DNA of 64,000 bases from Acanthacorydalis orientalis. Its lineage: Eukaryota > Arthropoda > Insecta > Megaloptera > Corydalidae. This document shows, one piece after another, positions 22,555 to 34,289 of this stretch; the stretch's first letter is position 1; every line of letters starts with the position of its first letter. Made by a program: the position numbers and the translations under genes. The stretch is taken from positions 16,088,010-16,152,009 of the forward strand of contig CM068315.1 of NCBI GenBank assembly GCA_034766995.1, in the 5' to 3' direction. The notes below the pieces were generated by a model. It worked only from the letters and a program-made list of their open reading frames with translations, searched no databases and had not been told where the DNA came from.

Positions 22555-24286
22555 CGGTTAGAATTGTTTGGTGAAATCATCTTCGTCCTCAGTGACGACT
22601 TCGATGTCGCAGATTGAGTCTTGCTTTTCGTAAAAAAAACTGAATTTCTTAACTCAATTTAACATTGTTTTAAATTGATCATGATGTTTTAATGCAGTGT
22701 GCCATAAATTCCTTACAGTACCTGCTCTTATTTTAGTGTGTCAAAACCCAAAATCTATGAATCCTAATAGACAATCATATTTTTTTAACAGTATTATTTT
22801 TCGCATTTCTCTTTTCTTCAATAGTCTTCCTAATTAGCTCGTTGTTGTATTTTGGAACGTCTTCTAATGCACTTCATCACTGTCTTGCCAAGTTCGATGT
22901 ATTTGATCCGGTCTTTTATTCTGTCCGTTAGTTTCATTTCTCTTTCTTCGTTAGACATTTCGTATTTTCTGATATTTTCTTATCTAATTTTATTTTAAAA
23001 GATCTATTTCTTGCGCAAACTCCTTAATAATTTCAATCACTTTGTCTTCGACATTCTCATGTTCGCTTTTTAATATCTCAAGTTGATTTTTTAAATTTTA
23101 TTTTAAATTATACTTTTCTTTCTTTTAGAGCCTGAATATTTATTGTCTTTTTCACATTTTCAAAAATTTTTCTTCTTTCCAGTCTTGTGTTTATGCGTAC
23201 TCTACTTCTTACTATCCAATTATCGCTTCTAGTATTAAATCTGTTTAGTACAAAACAATCTTCCAAAATTGATTTTTTATTTGTCAACATGTAGTTTATT
23301 TCGTTTTTGGTGTTATTAGTTTCTTTTCTTGTACATTTCCTTTTGGCATTTTTTTTGAAGAAGGATTTCATTACATATCACCCTACGCTTTCTGAAAATT
23401 CAATCAGACGATTTCCTCTTTCATTCCTTGTTCCGAAATTAAATTTTCCAACTACATTATCGTTTTTTTGTCTGTCTTAAAATGTCTCATTATAACTTTG
23501 TAGGAGCACCTTCCTTTATCGTTGAGTTTTTTTACTGTTTGGTAAAAATCTTCGATTTATTTGTCCTTATGAGCTGTTGTTGGTGCGTAGACTTGAATAA
23601 TTTGTATTTGATACCTTTCCGATATCTGAATTACCAGTTTCACTGCACATTCTATGTGCTCTCTATTTCCACTATGTTATTTTTTAGTCTCTGATTTATA
23701 ATGTATCCAATTCCTCCTGTATTTATATTGTACGGTCCACGGTAGTAAAAAATATCCCTTTTCTTTCAATTTCAGTGTTTTTATCCTATTCTTAGTTTTT
23801 CACTATGTCCTGCTATGTCCCATTTAAATTTTGCTCAGTTCTTCTTTGAATAATTCAGCCTTTCTTCTTTGGATAGCGATCTACAATTACAGGTACAAAG
23901 GTTAAGTGTAATAGAACGTGGTAGGAGAGGGTAAAGAGAGTATCAGTAGATGTTTAGACTCCAATGATTCTTAGCACCCTCTGCTAACTTGGCTTGGACC
24001 CAGCTACTGCCAGCGGACGACAAGTCAACCTTCGGAGAATGAGAGACATTGCATGTTTGTACTCATTCTGGAAGGCTTGGAATCATGACTCGCCATGCTG
24101 ATCCCACTTGCGTATGGGCGAGTACCTCTTTATTTTGACCGGGAGTAGTTTCCAAGTTTTCTTTGCATGGTTAAACCTATCGATATTCAAAGGGTATCAC
24201 AGTAAATCTCCTTGTAATCATGTTCGCACCTTCTCGCCGCTTTAAGGCAATGAAGTAGTAATTTAGGAAAGGACTACATACATACA

Positions 24287-24290
<4 letters not shown>
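22555..24290 (-). mobile_element. RTE-type non-LTR retrotransposon, 5' part
   Basis: On the minus strand, from 24290 down, there is a non-coding leader with GC-richer text (23900-24270), then the apurinic-like endonuclease, then the charged linker that precedes reverse transcriptase in RTE elements (to about 22560). The reverse transcriptase is absent. The 5' side abuts a (CATA)n(TA)n microsatellite. RTE elements normally copy themselves by target-primed reverse transcription. This copy is dead. Confidence 0.8.
22870..23880 (-). pseudogene. RTE endonuclease and linker, pseudogene
   Basis: Minus-strand pieces in order: LFKEELSKF...GPYNINTGGIGYIINQ (about 23700-23870), a degraded YAPTT/GDFN region, FKKNAKRKCTRKE and NTKNEINYMLTNKKSI (about 23290-23360), then NRFNTRSDNWIVRSRVRI. 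This is the order of RTE-clade endonucleases. The catalytic SDH motif reads SDN and the GDFN motif seems to read RHFK, so both active-site blocks are lost. Stops and frameshifts are frequent. The linker (about 22870-23100) carries short Lys/Glu-rich pieces. Confidence 0.8.
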
Positions 24291-24322
<32 letters not shown>

Positions 24323-24433
24323 TATGTGTATATATACATATATATACATATATATATATATATATAAATATGTATATATATTTACATATATATACATATA
24401 TATATATATATATAAATATGTATATATATTTAC

Positions 24434-24474
<41 letters not shown>

Positions 24475-24500
24475 TATATATTTATATAATATGTATATGT
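24276..24500. repeat. compound (CATA)n(TA)n microsatellite
   Basis: About ten CATA units followed by (TA)n interrupted by TAAATATG/TTACATA steps in a near-repeating pattern. It directly abuts the 5' end of the RTE fragment. Confidence 0.95.
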
Positions 24501-24589
24501 AAAACGCTTGTTAATTTATATATTGACACGAAAACTGATTAAATACATGTTTTACTATACAAAAATATAAATAGTGCTGATAAAACGTA

Positions 24590-24890
24590 TATATGGTAGG
24601 TCTTATCGAGTTCCTCATTTAGTAGTTGTGTCGGCGCTTACTGTAATATTAAAAATAATCGAGACGACGTTTATCTTCATTAAAGAGAAACAAGAGTTTA
24701 TCTCTCGTTCATTTTAATGCTCATCTTAAATACCTTGTCCCAATCAATTAAGACACAGCGCTGAGAACGAGGAAAAAAGGAATGGAAAAAATACTTTTGT
24801 CCGACAATGCCCGTATCACAGCTTCACTATCGCGAGCCGTACGGTCCATTCGGGGCCGGATTATCGACGGTAATGCTAATTTTAAATATT
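24590..24890. other. GC-richer single-copy-looking island
   Basis: Contains several CpGs, including CGCGAGCCGTACGGTCC and GGGGCCGGATTATCGACGG. No ORF. It could be regulatory or a UTR. Confidence 0.35.
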
Positions 24891-25271
24891 CCATTTACAT
24901 AAGATCAGAGTTAAATGAAATACAATTATGTTTATCTTATCTATGTATATTTTTATAGAACGGCTAATTACAGGAAATGGATTTATTTTTAATTCGTAAT
25001 TGCCGGATATCTCTGTTTTTAAAAGTATCCCTTGTATATAATTTAAAACAAGTATCTTAATTCTGATTATTTAAAAATGTTTCGCATTATTTATTATTAA
25101 TTGTAATGATTTAGTGTTATTTATGCTTAAGGATAGACTTTTATCCATTTATGCATATAAATCTAAATTCCACTCATTCATTAATTGTGTATTCTCTTTG
25201 TGACAATACATTGCTGATACTATCGCTAAATTCAAATTTATAGATAAATTTTTTACCATATAAATCACAAT

Positions 25272-25476
25272 TTGATGACGTTATTTTCAAAATTCTAAGA
25301 TACAGACTGGACTTTGAAACTTTGAAATAATGACATTATTGAAATATGCATAAGCAACAATCAAAAATCTTCATTAATGATTTATTAAACAGTTTTGTTT
25401 AGAAAATGTTGTGGTTCGTGAAGCGAAAAAAGAATTCATTTTTAAAAGTTAATTTAGCCACAGTGTTAGAATTGTG
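25272..25476. repeat. palindromic MITE family, right half
   Basis: Starts in the central block (TGATGACGTTATTTTCAAAA), then GCATAAGCAACAATCAAAAA, TGATTTATTAAACAG, CGAAAAAAGAATTCATTTTT and the clean terminus AATTTAGCCACAGTGTTAGA followed by ATTG. Confidence 0.7.
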
Positions 25477-25499
25477 TTGTGATTAATAAGCCTTTCTTA

Positions 25500-26340
25500 T
25501 ATCAGAGCTTCTTCTTTCTAGTGATGTGATTTTGTAAATTTAAACACTCTCTTAAGAACAGTTTTTGTGATTTTCAGAATGGAAAAGGAATTTATTTCTG
25601 AAAAAACACTGTCTCTTTCTGTTTGTGTGGCAAATATTAAAATGGTATAATTAGCCAGAGTGGCCTAACATACAAGTTTTGGAAATTTCCATGTTGTATT
25701 GAAATTTGTTCTTTAATAAATAATTTATTATTCTATGTCTACCTTACTCGCGTTACTATTATACATTTTGCTATATTAAAATAATTCTGACTTGCAACTT
25801 TTTATATTTGCTTACTGTAATTTTCATTAAAAAAACATTAATTTAAAAAATAGTCTTTAATGTGTTGTTGTTCTCACTACCTATTGTACATTGTTGTATG
25901 CAAATCTTGTAAACCATTTCTTTGGCTATTAATTTTTTGACTTTTATCATCTTCAAATAGATCTTAAACTTGGAATTCAAAATCAATATGATCATAAATA
26001 TCAAAATATGTTTCAGAAGAAACAATCTCTTGTATCACTTACAGGATTCATATAGAACTAAAATAATATAAATTTTATCAGTGTATTCGAGGTGGAAAAA
26101 TATCTATCTTTTGTAATCCTCTTTCTAGTCATCTGTAAGAAGAGGAAAATAGCTATCATTCATTATCTTTCATTATTTTCTTAATCAGAATATATATCAG
26201 GTGTAAAAATTAATTCTGTGCCTTTAAATTGAATTAGTCATAACTATTTTTTTAATTAAAATATTTTCTTGTGTTTTTAGCATTTTGAAATACCATTCTT
26301 AATATTTAAAACCACTATATAATCTTGGACAAGTAGTTGT
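25500..26340. other. AT-rich stretch, no gene recognised
   Basis: AT-rich, with short frames only. A 60-codon minus-strand frame (25843-26025) has no recognisable motif. Confidence 0.35.
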
Positions 26341-26343
26341 CAT

Positions 26344-26632
26344 AACCTCAAAAATAGTAATGAGTGCAAGGGCGTTCGAAAATCAACATATTAGGCATTT
26401 CATATGTTTTCCAATTGAAACAAATGTTGCCGAAACCGCGGGAATGATTCATTCAGTTTGGAGAAGGTATTGTGATGCATAAAGCAGCCAGAAAGGATCA
26501 AAACAGTAAGAAAAGTTCGAAAATGCATTACGACTTCATCAACTCAACGCCATATTTTTTCCATAAGGAATTCGTCAGTTATCCAACAGATGGAGCAAAT
26601 TTATATAGAATATCAGGCAATGTTTTGAGGTT
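26344..26632 (+). mobile_element. short deleted mariner-like relic
   Basis: Inverted AACCTCAAAA (26344-26353) and TTTTGAGGTT (26623-26632) bracket a fragment whose plus-strand frames read AETAGMIHSVW, then after a frameshift GEGIVMHKAARK. This is the helix-turn-helix region of mariner transposases. The catalytic domain is missing. The exact ends are uncertain, and no other copy was seen. Confidence 0.5.
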
Positions 26633-26985
26633 TTAATTGTATTCCATTTTTCTGTTAATATTTATTTTCTATAGTAAAGGCATCGAATTCTTTGTACACC
26701 TAATAACATCTAGTTTTAATGTTTGTTATTTTCGTTAAAGAGAATAAAATTTAATTTTATTAAATGTGATTAATTTAGGGGAGAAAAATTACTTTTAAAC
26801 TTCAAGTACACAAAGTGATAATACTTATAATTTTAAGTTTGTAATATAATGATCATTTATTAGAGAAAATGAATTTTTATTGAACTATATATTAAATGGA
26901 CTTCAAAATATATTTTTAAATTGTATATTCGATTTTAGAAACATTGAATGTTGCCTAACCCTATATAGTCTCATTTTTATAATTG

Positions 26986-27142
26986 AATTCTTTTTTCACT
27001 CCACAAACCACGAACATATGTCGGATTAAAATTTTTCAATAAATCATTTTCAATTGTGGCTTATACTTATTGTGCCTTATACGCATTTGGATGGTGAGGA
27101 AATTATTTTTAGAACTCCAAGGTGCAAAAAAATGTCTGATAA
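26986..27142. repeat. palindromic MITE family, left half
   Basis: TTGAATTCTTTTTTCACTCC, ACAAACCACGAAC, TTTTTCAATAAATCA, the central GATGGTGAGGAAATTATTTT and GTGCAAAAAAATGTCTGAT. It stops at the centre of the palindrome. Confidence 0.7.
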
Positions 27143-27144
27143 AT

Positions 27145-27720
27145 TTATTTACAATATCAGAACTATGTTTCAATTATGTTTTACTTTATTAATGATTACT
27201 TACGTAAATGTAAAATTACACATGACACATAGATGAGAAGTAGATAGAATGAGTAACTCTGAAAAAATGCAAAATAGTTTTAGTAGATTGTATCTAAATA
27301 GCATTATACTGTTAGATATGTCTGTCTGGCTAGAAATGACTCAATTTTCCATCTATTAAACAATTATTTCAGTTGGAGAAATAAATTTTACTTGTGTTTG
27401 ACAAATGAATAAATTGCTATCTAAATATGCCTAATTGAAATAATAGGTAGTAATTAATTATGAATATTTTAATAAAATAAACTTATGTGGATTTTGTTAT
27501 TTTTTTTCTAAATGAATTTATTGCTAAAGTATGTATAGTAAAACTTTTAGTAGGTATTCGCCTGTACGTACCGCAACTTAAATTACACAAAAGTTACCAA
27601 AGAAAAATTACTGATTTTGTGAATAATAAGATTAAAATATGTTCAGATTATGTATTATTCCGTAATTAAAATAAGTAATACTTACATAAAGATTATGAGA
27701 TTATTTTCATCATAAGATTG
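27145..27720. other. AT-rich stretch, no gene recognised
   Basis: Plain AT-rich sequence with a 60-codon frame (27487-27669) of no recognisable kind. Confidence 0.35.
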
Positions 27721-27784
27721 TTTATATATATATATATATATTTTTATTTTGGAATTATGAATGATAAATTTTATAATTAGTCAA

Positions 27785-28045
27785 TCCAAGTCATAAACGT
27801 ACTTAAACTTTTACAAACGGTTTTTCACTCCCTCATAAATTAGAAAATAATTTTGATCGAAAATCTTTCTCTGTAAGAATTGTCTACCCTTTCGTTCTTT
27901 ACCTTACACTTTGTGGATGATGGCATTTCTATAAAAATACACGTAAATAACTTTCAAAAAGATCAATTATTTATTATTAAACATTTTTGATAAGAAAAAA
28001 GTTTTATGGGAAGTGAAAAATGCATTAATAAAAGTGTAATTGAGA
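27785..28045. repeat. palindromic MITE family, near-complete copy
   Basis: Left arm TTTTTCACTCCCTCATAAAT and TTTTGATCGAAAATCTT. Right arm GATCAATTATTTATTATTAA, ACATTTTTGATAAG and GAAGTGAAAAATGCATTAAT. The centre is diverged. Confidence 0.6.
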
Positions 28046-28429
28046 AAAATATAAAAAACGATATTGTAATAATTTTATTGAGTTCTTATATTATTTTATC
28101 AAATATATAAAAGAGCTCTCTTATAAAAAAATAAATAGTTTAGGCTTTGAATAAAATATCCATTTTTATACATTTTAAAAAGTGAAAATGTTCACTGATT
28201 TTTATCATAGTCTACATTTTTACATATTTCTATTTCGAATTCCAAACTTTCTTTCGGAAATGAAATAAATTGTAATTGATTGCAGTCCATAACTATACTA
28301 ACTTTTTTTAATAAATAAACTTTTTTTTGTAATTTCACTCCAAACATATTGATATATTTTTTCTATATTAATTTAATATTACATTTTTTTTAATTTTAAA
28401 ACTTATATGAACTGATTTTTGTTACTGTG

Positions 28430-28810
<381 letters not shown>

Positions 28811-28859
28811 ATAAAATCTAGTTTTGAAAACAACAAATCATTTCTTCACCGTATTTTTT

Positions 28860-29550
28860 TTTGTCGAATACACCAAAAAGAAAAGAAAACAAGGACACTA
28901 GTAAACGACAATGTACCTTTAAGCTATTTAAAAAGTTTGGAAAATGTTCGAAGCCGTCAAAACAAGCGTTACCGCTCGTCGTGACATCTCGGACGACGGT
29001 CTTTTTTATTTCATTTGATTTTTTTATTAAAACAATATTAAACTCCGCACGATTTCTATTAAATCGTAAAGGTGGTGGCGTTCGTCCGTTACGATCGAAT
29101 AAAACACATACAAGATGTGCCCCATTTCGCGAGACAATAGAACGGACTGTACGTCGCCGTAATCATGCATTATTCATTTTTTCTGCTCGTGCATCGTCCG
29201 TCGTCTCCGCTAAAAACTCGAATGTCCACACAATTTTTACGACCCTCGTCCAGGAAATTAAATTTACTTCTTTCAGTATCGGAACGGAAACAATTGGTTT
29301 ACTTGAAGAGACAAAACCCCAAATTGAAATTCCTGACCCGTGACACAAATTGTTTTATTCGTGAAGACGCAGCCCGCTCGTCCGTCTCGCCGCATTCGGG
29401 GCTCGTCGGCAACTCTCCGTAACGGAAGGGTGCATTTATTGTTGTTTTTAGTCGGAGTTAGACGTTTGCTGACCATTGCAAGAAAGTTAAATATATGCAA
29501 ACTTTGTTTCGTTCAACGAAACTGAATTGATGAAACGCGTACGTGCTGGA
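28860..29550. other. CpG-containing island with overlapping ORFs
   Basis: The composition changes abruptly from pure AT repeat to CpG-containing sequence. A 160-codon plus-strand frame (28861-29343) is the longest outside simple repeats, basic (Lys/Arg-rich) and without recognisable domains. Other frames overlap on both strands (85 codons plus, 75 minus, 61 each way), as expected by chance in CpG-rich DNA. It may be an exon, a UTR or a regulatory island. Confidence 0.35.
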
Positions 29551-30290
29551 AATGTGCCCCGTGCATAGAAGTACCACCCCGTCGTGGCACATTTTTGCAA
29601 ACACAAAGATTCGGATGGTTTCTTTTAGTCGCCGAGAATTACGTTCGTTTCTTATGTGGAATAACAATACATGTTCACGACAGGTCGACCTATAAATTGT
29701 ATCACTTTTTTGAAATAAAACATATATTTGCAATAAATATTTACAAAAATCGTACAATGTTTTATAATCAATAATATCGTTGTATGCAGCTCTAATTATA
29801 TAGTTTAAGTACGTCTGACCTCGTCTACCATTAACTATTGCTTTACACAAATAATATATAGTAAGTTGTATATTGAAATCTTTTATACCTCATTCAATTA
29901 ATTTTTTTTAGAAAGTTAAGTTGAAATGAGATAATATACAAAATTGTAATCGAGTATATTAAAAGTAAATAAAACACTTAAAAATACTAAATCATTGCTA
30001 TATGCTTGTTATTACAGGGAACAAACACAATATTAAAATGAAGTAAATGTTAATATATTCAGCGATGTACAGAATATTTTTTTATACTGTCACAATTTCT
30101 CCCAAACCTATGCTTCCGCTATTTTATTGTTGATATTCAATCAGTACTTTTGTTTTAAAAAATGATTGTTTAAAAAATAGTAACTTAATCCAATTTTTTT
30201 CAATCCTCTGATTTTATATTATGGATCCAAAAAACCGTCAAATAAAAACCATATAACTTATCGTTTCATGAATAAGTTTAATTTTGTTAT
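29550..30290. other. no gene recognised
   Basis: Unique-looking AT-rich sequence. A 130-codon minus-strand frame (29458-29850) overlaps the neighbouring island and has no known motif. Confidence 0.35.
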
Positions 30291-30292
30291 TA

Positions 30293-31582
30293 CCAGAGTT
30301 GTTTGATAAGTACAATAAAAAAGCAAGTGAAACACGGTTCTTTTTGGAAAAAGACGATTTTATTTTCCAACATAGTCTCCATTGAGGGCTATACACATGG
30401 TCTAGTGAGTTTCTATTTTTTTCGTTCGCTCGGAAAAGTAGCTTTTCTCCGAGTCTGAAAAATACGCATTAACGGCAGCGATAACATCCACGTTCGACGA
30501 GATTTTCTTCCCATCGAGCTAAATTTTCAAGTTTTGGAAGAGAAAGAAGTTGCACGGGACCCTCTGTGGAAAATAGGGTGGATTAAGAATCAGTTCGAAG
30601 CCTAATTCATGCAGTTTTGCCATTACGACGGTCTATTTTTGGTATGGCGCGTTGTCCTGGTGAAAGAGCTCTTTTTTGTGCGCTTATCTTAGCGGTTTTT
30701 GTTTTACCTTTTTTTTCAAACTGTCCAATAATGTTTTCATAATAGGCTCTTATTATCGTTTATCCCTTTGTTAAATACTCGATCAGGATGATTCCTTGGG
30801 AATCCCAAAAAAACAGTGGCCCTCACCTTATCAGCCATTAAAACCGTCTTTGCTTTCTTTGGCGCACTTTCATCAGTCGTTGACCACTGCTTTAACTACT
30901 GCTTCGACTCAGGTGTGTAGTGGTGGATCCTTGCTTCATCCATGGTGACGAATCGACGCAAAAAGGCTTGAGGATTGCGATTAAACATCGCCAAATACTG
31001 GGTTGAAATGTCTTTTCTTGTGCGTTTTCGGTCGATAATCAATCAATCACGGTACCCATCGCGTACACAGCGTTTTCGTGTGCAATTTTTTGTTCAGAAT
31101 ATTATGGATTCGTTCAGTTGAGTTGCCTAAAGTTTCAACAGTCTCTCACATTTTCACTCGGCGGCCTTCCATAACGATAATATGAGTTTTTTCATCGATA
31201 TCCATTGTGGTGACCTTAACTGGGTGTCCAGAGCGCGCTTCACCTTCATTACCATGTTTAAACTCATTTATCCAGAAATAAACAGTCTTCAACGCTGGTG
31301 CAGAATCCCCATGAACTTACTCCAACTCCGCTTTGATCTGATTACCTTCCACTTTTTCAAATAAAAATGATTTATAACTGCACAGAACTCGTTTTTTTTT
31401 ATTTTTGTTGCAACTGCTGCAACTGTTTACTTAGATCAACTGTAGAACTTGAACAACGCTTCACTTCTGAATGAAATTTGGCCTTTGCTAGTTTGAAAAG
31501 TGACACTTTTTAGTCGTGACGTTACCAAATGAATAGTGGCGCTACTTCATAGAAATTTACCAAATTTATCAAACGACCCTCA
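30293..31582 (-). mobile_element. mariner, full length (1,290 bp), copy A
   Basis: Flanked by TA at 30291-30292 and 31583-31584. The left end is CCAGAGTTGTTTGATAAGTA. The right end, reverse complemented, is TGAGGGTCGTTTGATAAATT. The length is typical of intact mariners. The internal transposase runs on the minus strand. The same family occurs at 36434-36912 and from 63263 to the window edge. Confidence 0.93.
30380..31400 (-). pseudogene. mariner transposase pseudogene, copy A
   Basis: On the minus strand: FHQDNAPYQK followed by a stop, then AKLHELGFELIL, NPPYFPQRVPCNFFLF and LDGKKISSNVDVIAAVNAYF. The second catalytic aspartate (in QDN) is present. The third, exactly 34 residues further on, is Asn. 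In-frame stops confirm inactivity. Product of a cut-and-paste TA-targeting element. Confidence 0.88.
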
Positions 31583-31589
31583 TATAGAA

Positions 31590-31724
31590 ATTACTGTATA
31601 CATTTTTATATATTTTCAATGGCTTTATACTTATTTTATACAAAATTTACATATACAACTTTCATTTATGACAATTTTGTGTCTAATTTTTGAAATTGGT
31701 ACTTAAATTGGAAAAAATTATTTT

Positions 31725-31770
<46 letters not shown>

Positions 31771-32400
31771 GCAAAAAACCCTATCCTAAATTTAGACTTT
31801 TCAATATCGATATATTTAATGGTAATGTTAATCTGTGTGTTAATCTTTTACTCTGATTTCTCTACTTGCTGTTAATAATTTTTAAAAACATTTATGTTAC
31901 ATATTATTTTTTTAAAAAAACATTAAATTCAAATATATAAGAAGTATATAAAATATTATCAACCGACAATAGAACGAAAATTGGTATTGTTGAAAAAAAA
32001 AATATCTACACCACTACATGTTATATATGTTTGCCATAGTGCACTGGCATACATCCGCCGTTTTACGATTGATTGACACACACAGTTAGGCTTGTGACAC
32101 GTCTCTACATTCTTAGCTCTTTGATTTATACATGTCACCCTGATAGTATGTAGTCCTCATAGTCTTCATTGTTTTGGATTACTTGAGTATCCGTTTTCAT
32201 CTACCAATTTCATTAATTTGTGTAGTGTCTTCAGGTCGATTTTATATTACTATATGAATTATCCATAGAGCAGTGAGAAATAAAAACTCGTGTAGTCCAA
32301 AGTAATAAAGATTATCAAGACAACAAAATGATAAACATTGAGAATGTATAGAAAATAGAAACAATGAATAGATAAGAGATATTAATTCAACAGCAAATCG
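31590..32400. other. AT-rich stretch with a (TA)n tract
   Basis: (CATA)n(TA)n at about 31728-31768. The rest (including 31990-32230, slightly richer in CpG) has no recognised gene. Confidence 0.4.
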
Positions 32401-32404
32401 TCAA

Positions 32405-32406
<2 letters not shown>

Positions 32407-32450
<44 letters not shown>
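32407..32450. repeat. (TA)n microsatellite
   Basis: An uninterrupted (TA)n run of about 22 units. Confidence 0.95.
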
Positions 32451-32452
<2 letters not shown>

Positions 32453-32454
32453 CT

Positions 32455-33655
32455 GAATAAATAATTAATTCTCCTAATTTATAACTGGAATAGCTTGGAA
32501 TAAAAAAAAGTTATTAATAATAACTTATTGAAATTATATTGTTTTTCACAAACGCCTACGACGATGATGCGTGTGAAAACTCACAAACCAACTGATTAAA
32601 CTCAATGACTAGTGTAATAAAACATCTTTATTAAATATACAACACACAACATTCACTAAAGATGTAATTTTCAAGTAGTGAACCTACCGCAGATAATTTG
32701 AAAATTATAGTCGTGCTGTGTCCGTATCTTCTTTTTATATTTGTAGAGCAGCGGACTTGTTTTCTTGAAATAAGTATTAAAAGAAGTTTACTTTAACGTC
32801 AGTGTTATTGTGTGTAAAGTTCGAAGTTTTCAAAATATATTAAAATGGACGGCAAAATTTTTTTTTTTGATTCTAAAAATACATTTAATAATTCGAATGC
32901 AGTTAGAAATGGTAAATTACATGTACATTTTTGTACATAAACTGTTGAATTGTTATCATCATGGCTATTTTAACAACATGAAAGAACTTAAAAAACGATT
33001 ATAAATACGTACGGTATTAAAAACTTCTTCTCAAGTATTCATTTCATTCAAATCATAAATTAGACACACCCACCGTCCGACAACCTACTCAACCAGAGAC
33101 TCCTTCAATTATATTTTATGCTTTGAGACATGACTCACATAATAAATTACACCTCAAACAATTATATATATATATATATAAGAATATGTGAATGTATGTA
33201 ATGGTCACTATGAATGTTGAAAAAGATTTCCAATTTAGTTAGATTCGATGTCCAGTCGAATTTCGTTTATAAATTACATTTTGATAGTCCTATCTCATAA
33301 ATTTCAAACTAATGATGGTTTCAACTTTATAGGTCGTCTACAATTCAATTAACTCATCGTATAACAAATTTAAAATTGTACTGAATGATCAACGGTTATA
33401 TTTGTAATCACGATAAATTAGTAATTTAATGAAAACGATTATAGTATTTGAAATAAGATATCGACATTAAAAAATAGTTATAATTACATCTAATGTAAAG
33501 GTTTGATTCTTGATGCGTTGGAATTATGTATTTTATAATCTATTAATATTGAATATTTTGGTAGGAATATTTGTTTGATGAGAATGATAATTAATCAGTG
33601 AAAATGTGGTGGAAATAAAAACGATTGTCTTAAGAAAACTAAATAAATTTTATTT
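32455..33655. other. AT-rich stretch, no gene recognised
   Basis: AT-rich with a short (TA)n at about 33162-33180. A 64-codon frame at 32810-33004 has no known motif. Confidence 0.35.
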
Positions 33656-33657
33656 TA

Positions 33658-34182
33658 TTTGATTGGTAGGAAAATAATTACGGTTTTTATTTTCTGAATT
33701 CTAACCTTAATTTTTTCAATGAAAGTGTCATTTCATCGTGTTGATGTTAATACAGTCTTAAAATGTATTTTCGGTCCGTATTTGAGCAACATCTACTGTG
33801 GTTTTATTATTAATTTTGATTGAAATTGGGCTATTCAAATAAAGATGGTAAAAAAGCAAATAAGAGCAAATTTTTTGTACGAGCTTAAAAAGGGTGGTGA
33901 AGCAGCAGAAACTGCTTGTAAACAAAACGATGCTTTTGGTGTGGGTGGTGTTAAGGAAAATTTCGTGCTTGAGACAAGAGCTTTGAAGATGAAAAAGTTC
34001 ACGGGCATTCTTCTTCAGGTCATAACTACCAAATGAAGGCGTTATTTAATTCCAAACCACGCACAACAATTCGAGAGCTTGCACAAAATTTAAGTGTATC
34101 ATCCAATAGTTTTGGACCACAAATAGAAAAATGAATATATATTTGAAGGTCATAAACCGCAATTAATTTTCTACCAACCTCA
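33658..34182 (+). mobile_element. deleted mariner (MITE-like), copy 2, 525 bp
   Basis: TA flanks at 33656-33657 and 34183-34184. Left end TTTGATTGGTAGGAAAATAA then TTACGG. The right end, reverse complemented, is TGAGGTTGGTAGAAAATTAA then TTGCGG. It aligns throughout with the 550-bp copy at 11694-12243, including the same jump from the N-terminal coding region to the 3' end, so the pair descends from one deleted element. Confidence 0.88.
33845..34110 (+). pseudogene. mariner transposase N-terminal remnant
   Basis: Reads MVKKQIRANFLYELKKGGEA, then AETACKQNDAFGVGGVKENF before losing frame. Later GRHSSSGHNYQMKALF-like and TIRELAQNL pieces appear. This is the mariner helix-turn-helix region without a catalytic domain. 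Confidence 0.8.
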
Positions 34183-34289
34183 TATTTTAATCTATTTTCC
34201 ATATTTAAATATACAATTTGTCAGACACCTCTAGAGTAAACTATTAATCTTAACAAAAAAACTATTTTACTTCATTTTGAACTCATTCA

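Noticed and set aside
24276..24330. CRISPR-like direct repeats
   Set aside because: Simple (CATA)n microsatellite without spacers. No array of repeat-spacer form is present anywhere in the window.
31182..31364. 60-codon plus-strand ORF
   Set aside because: Lies inside a full-length mariner whose transposase is on the other strand.
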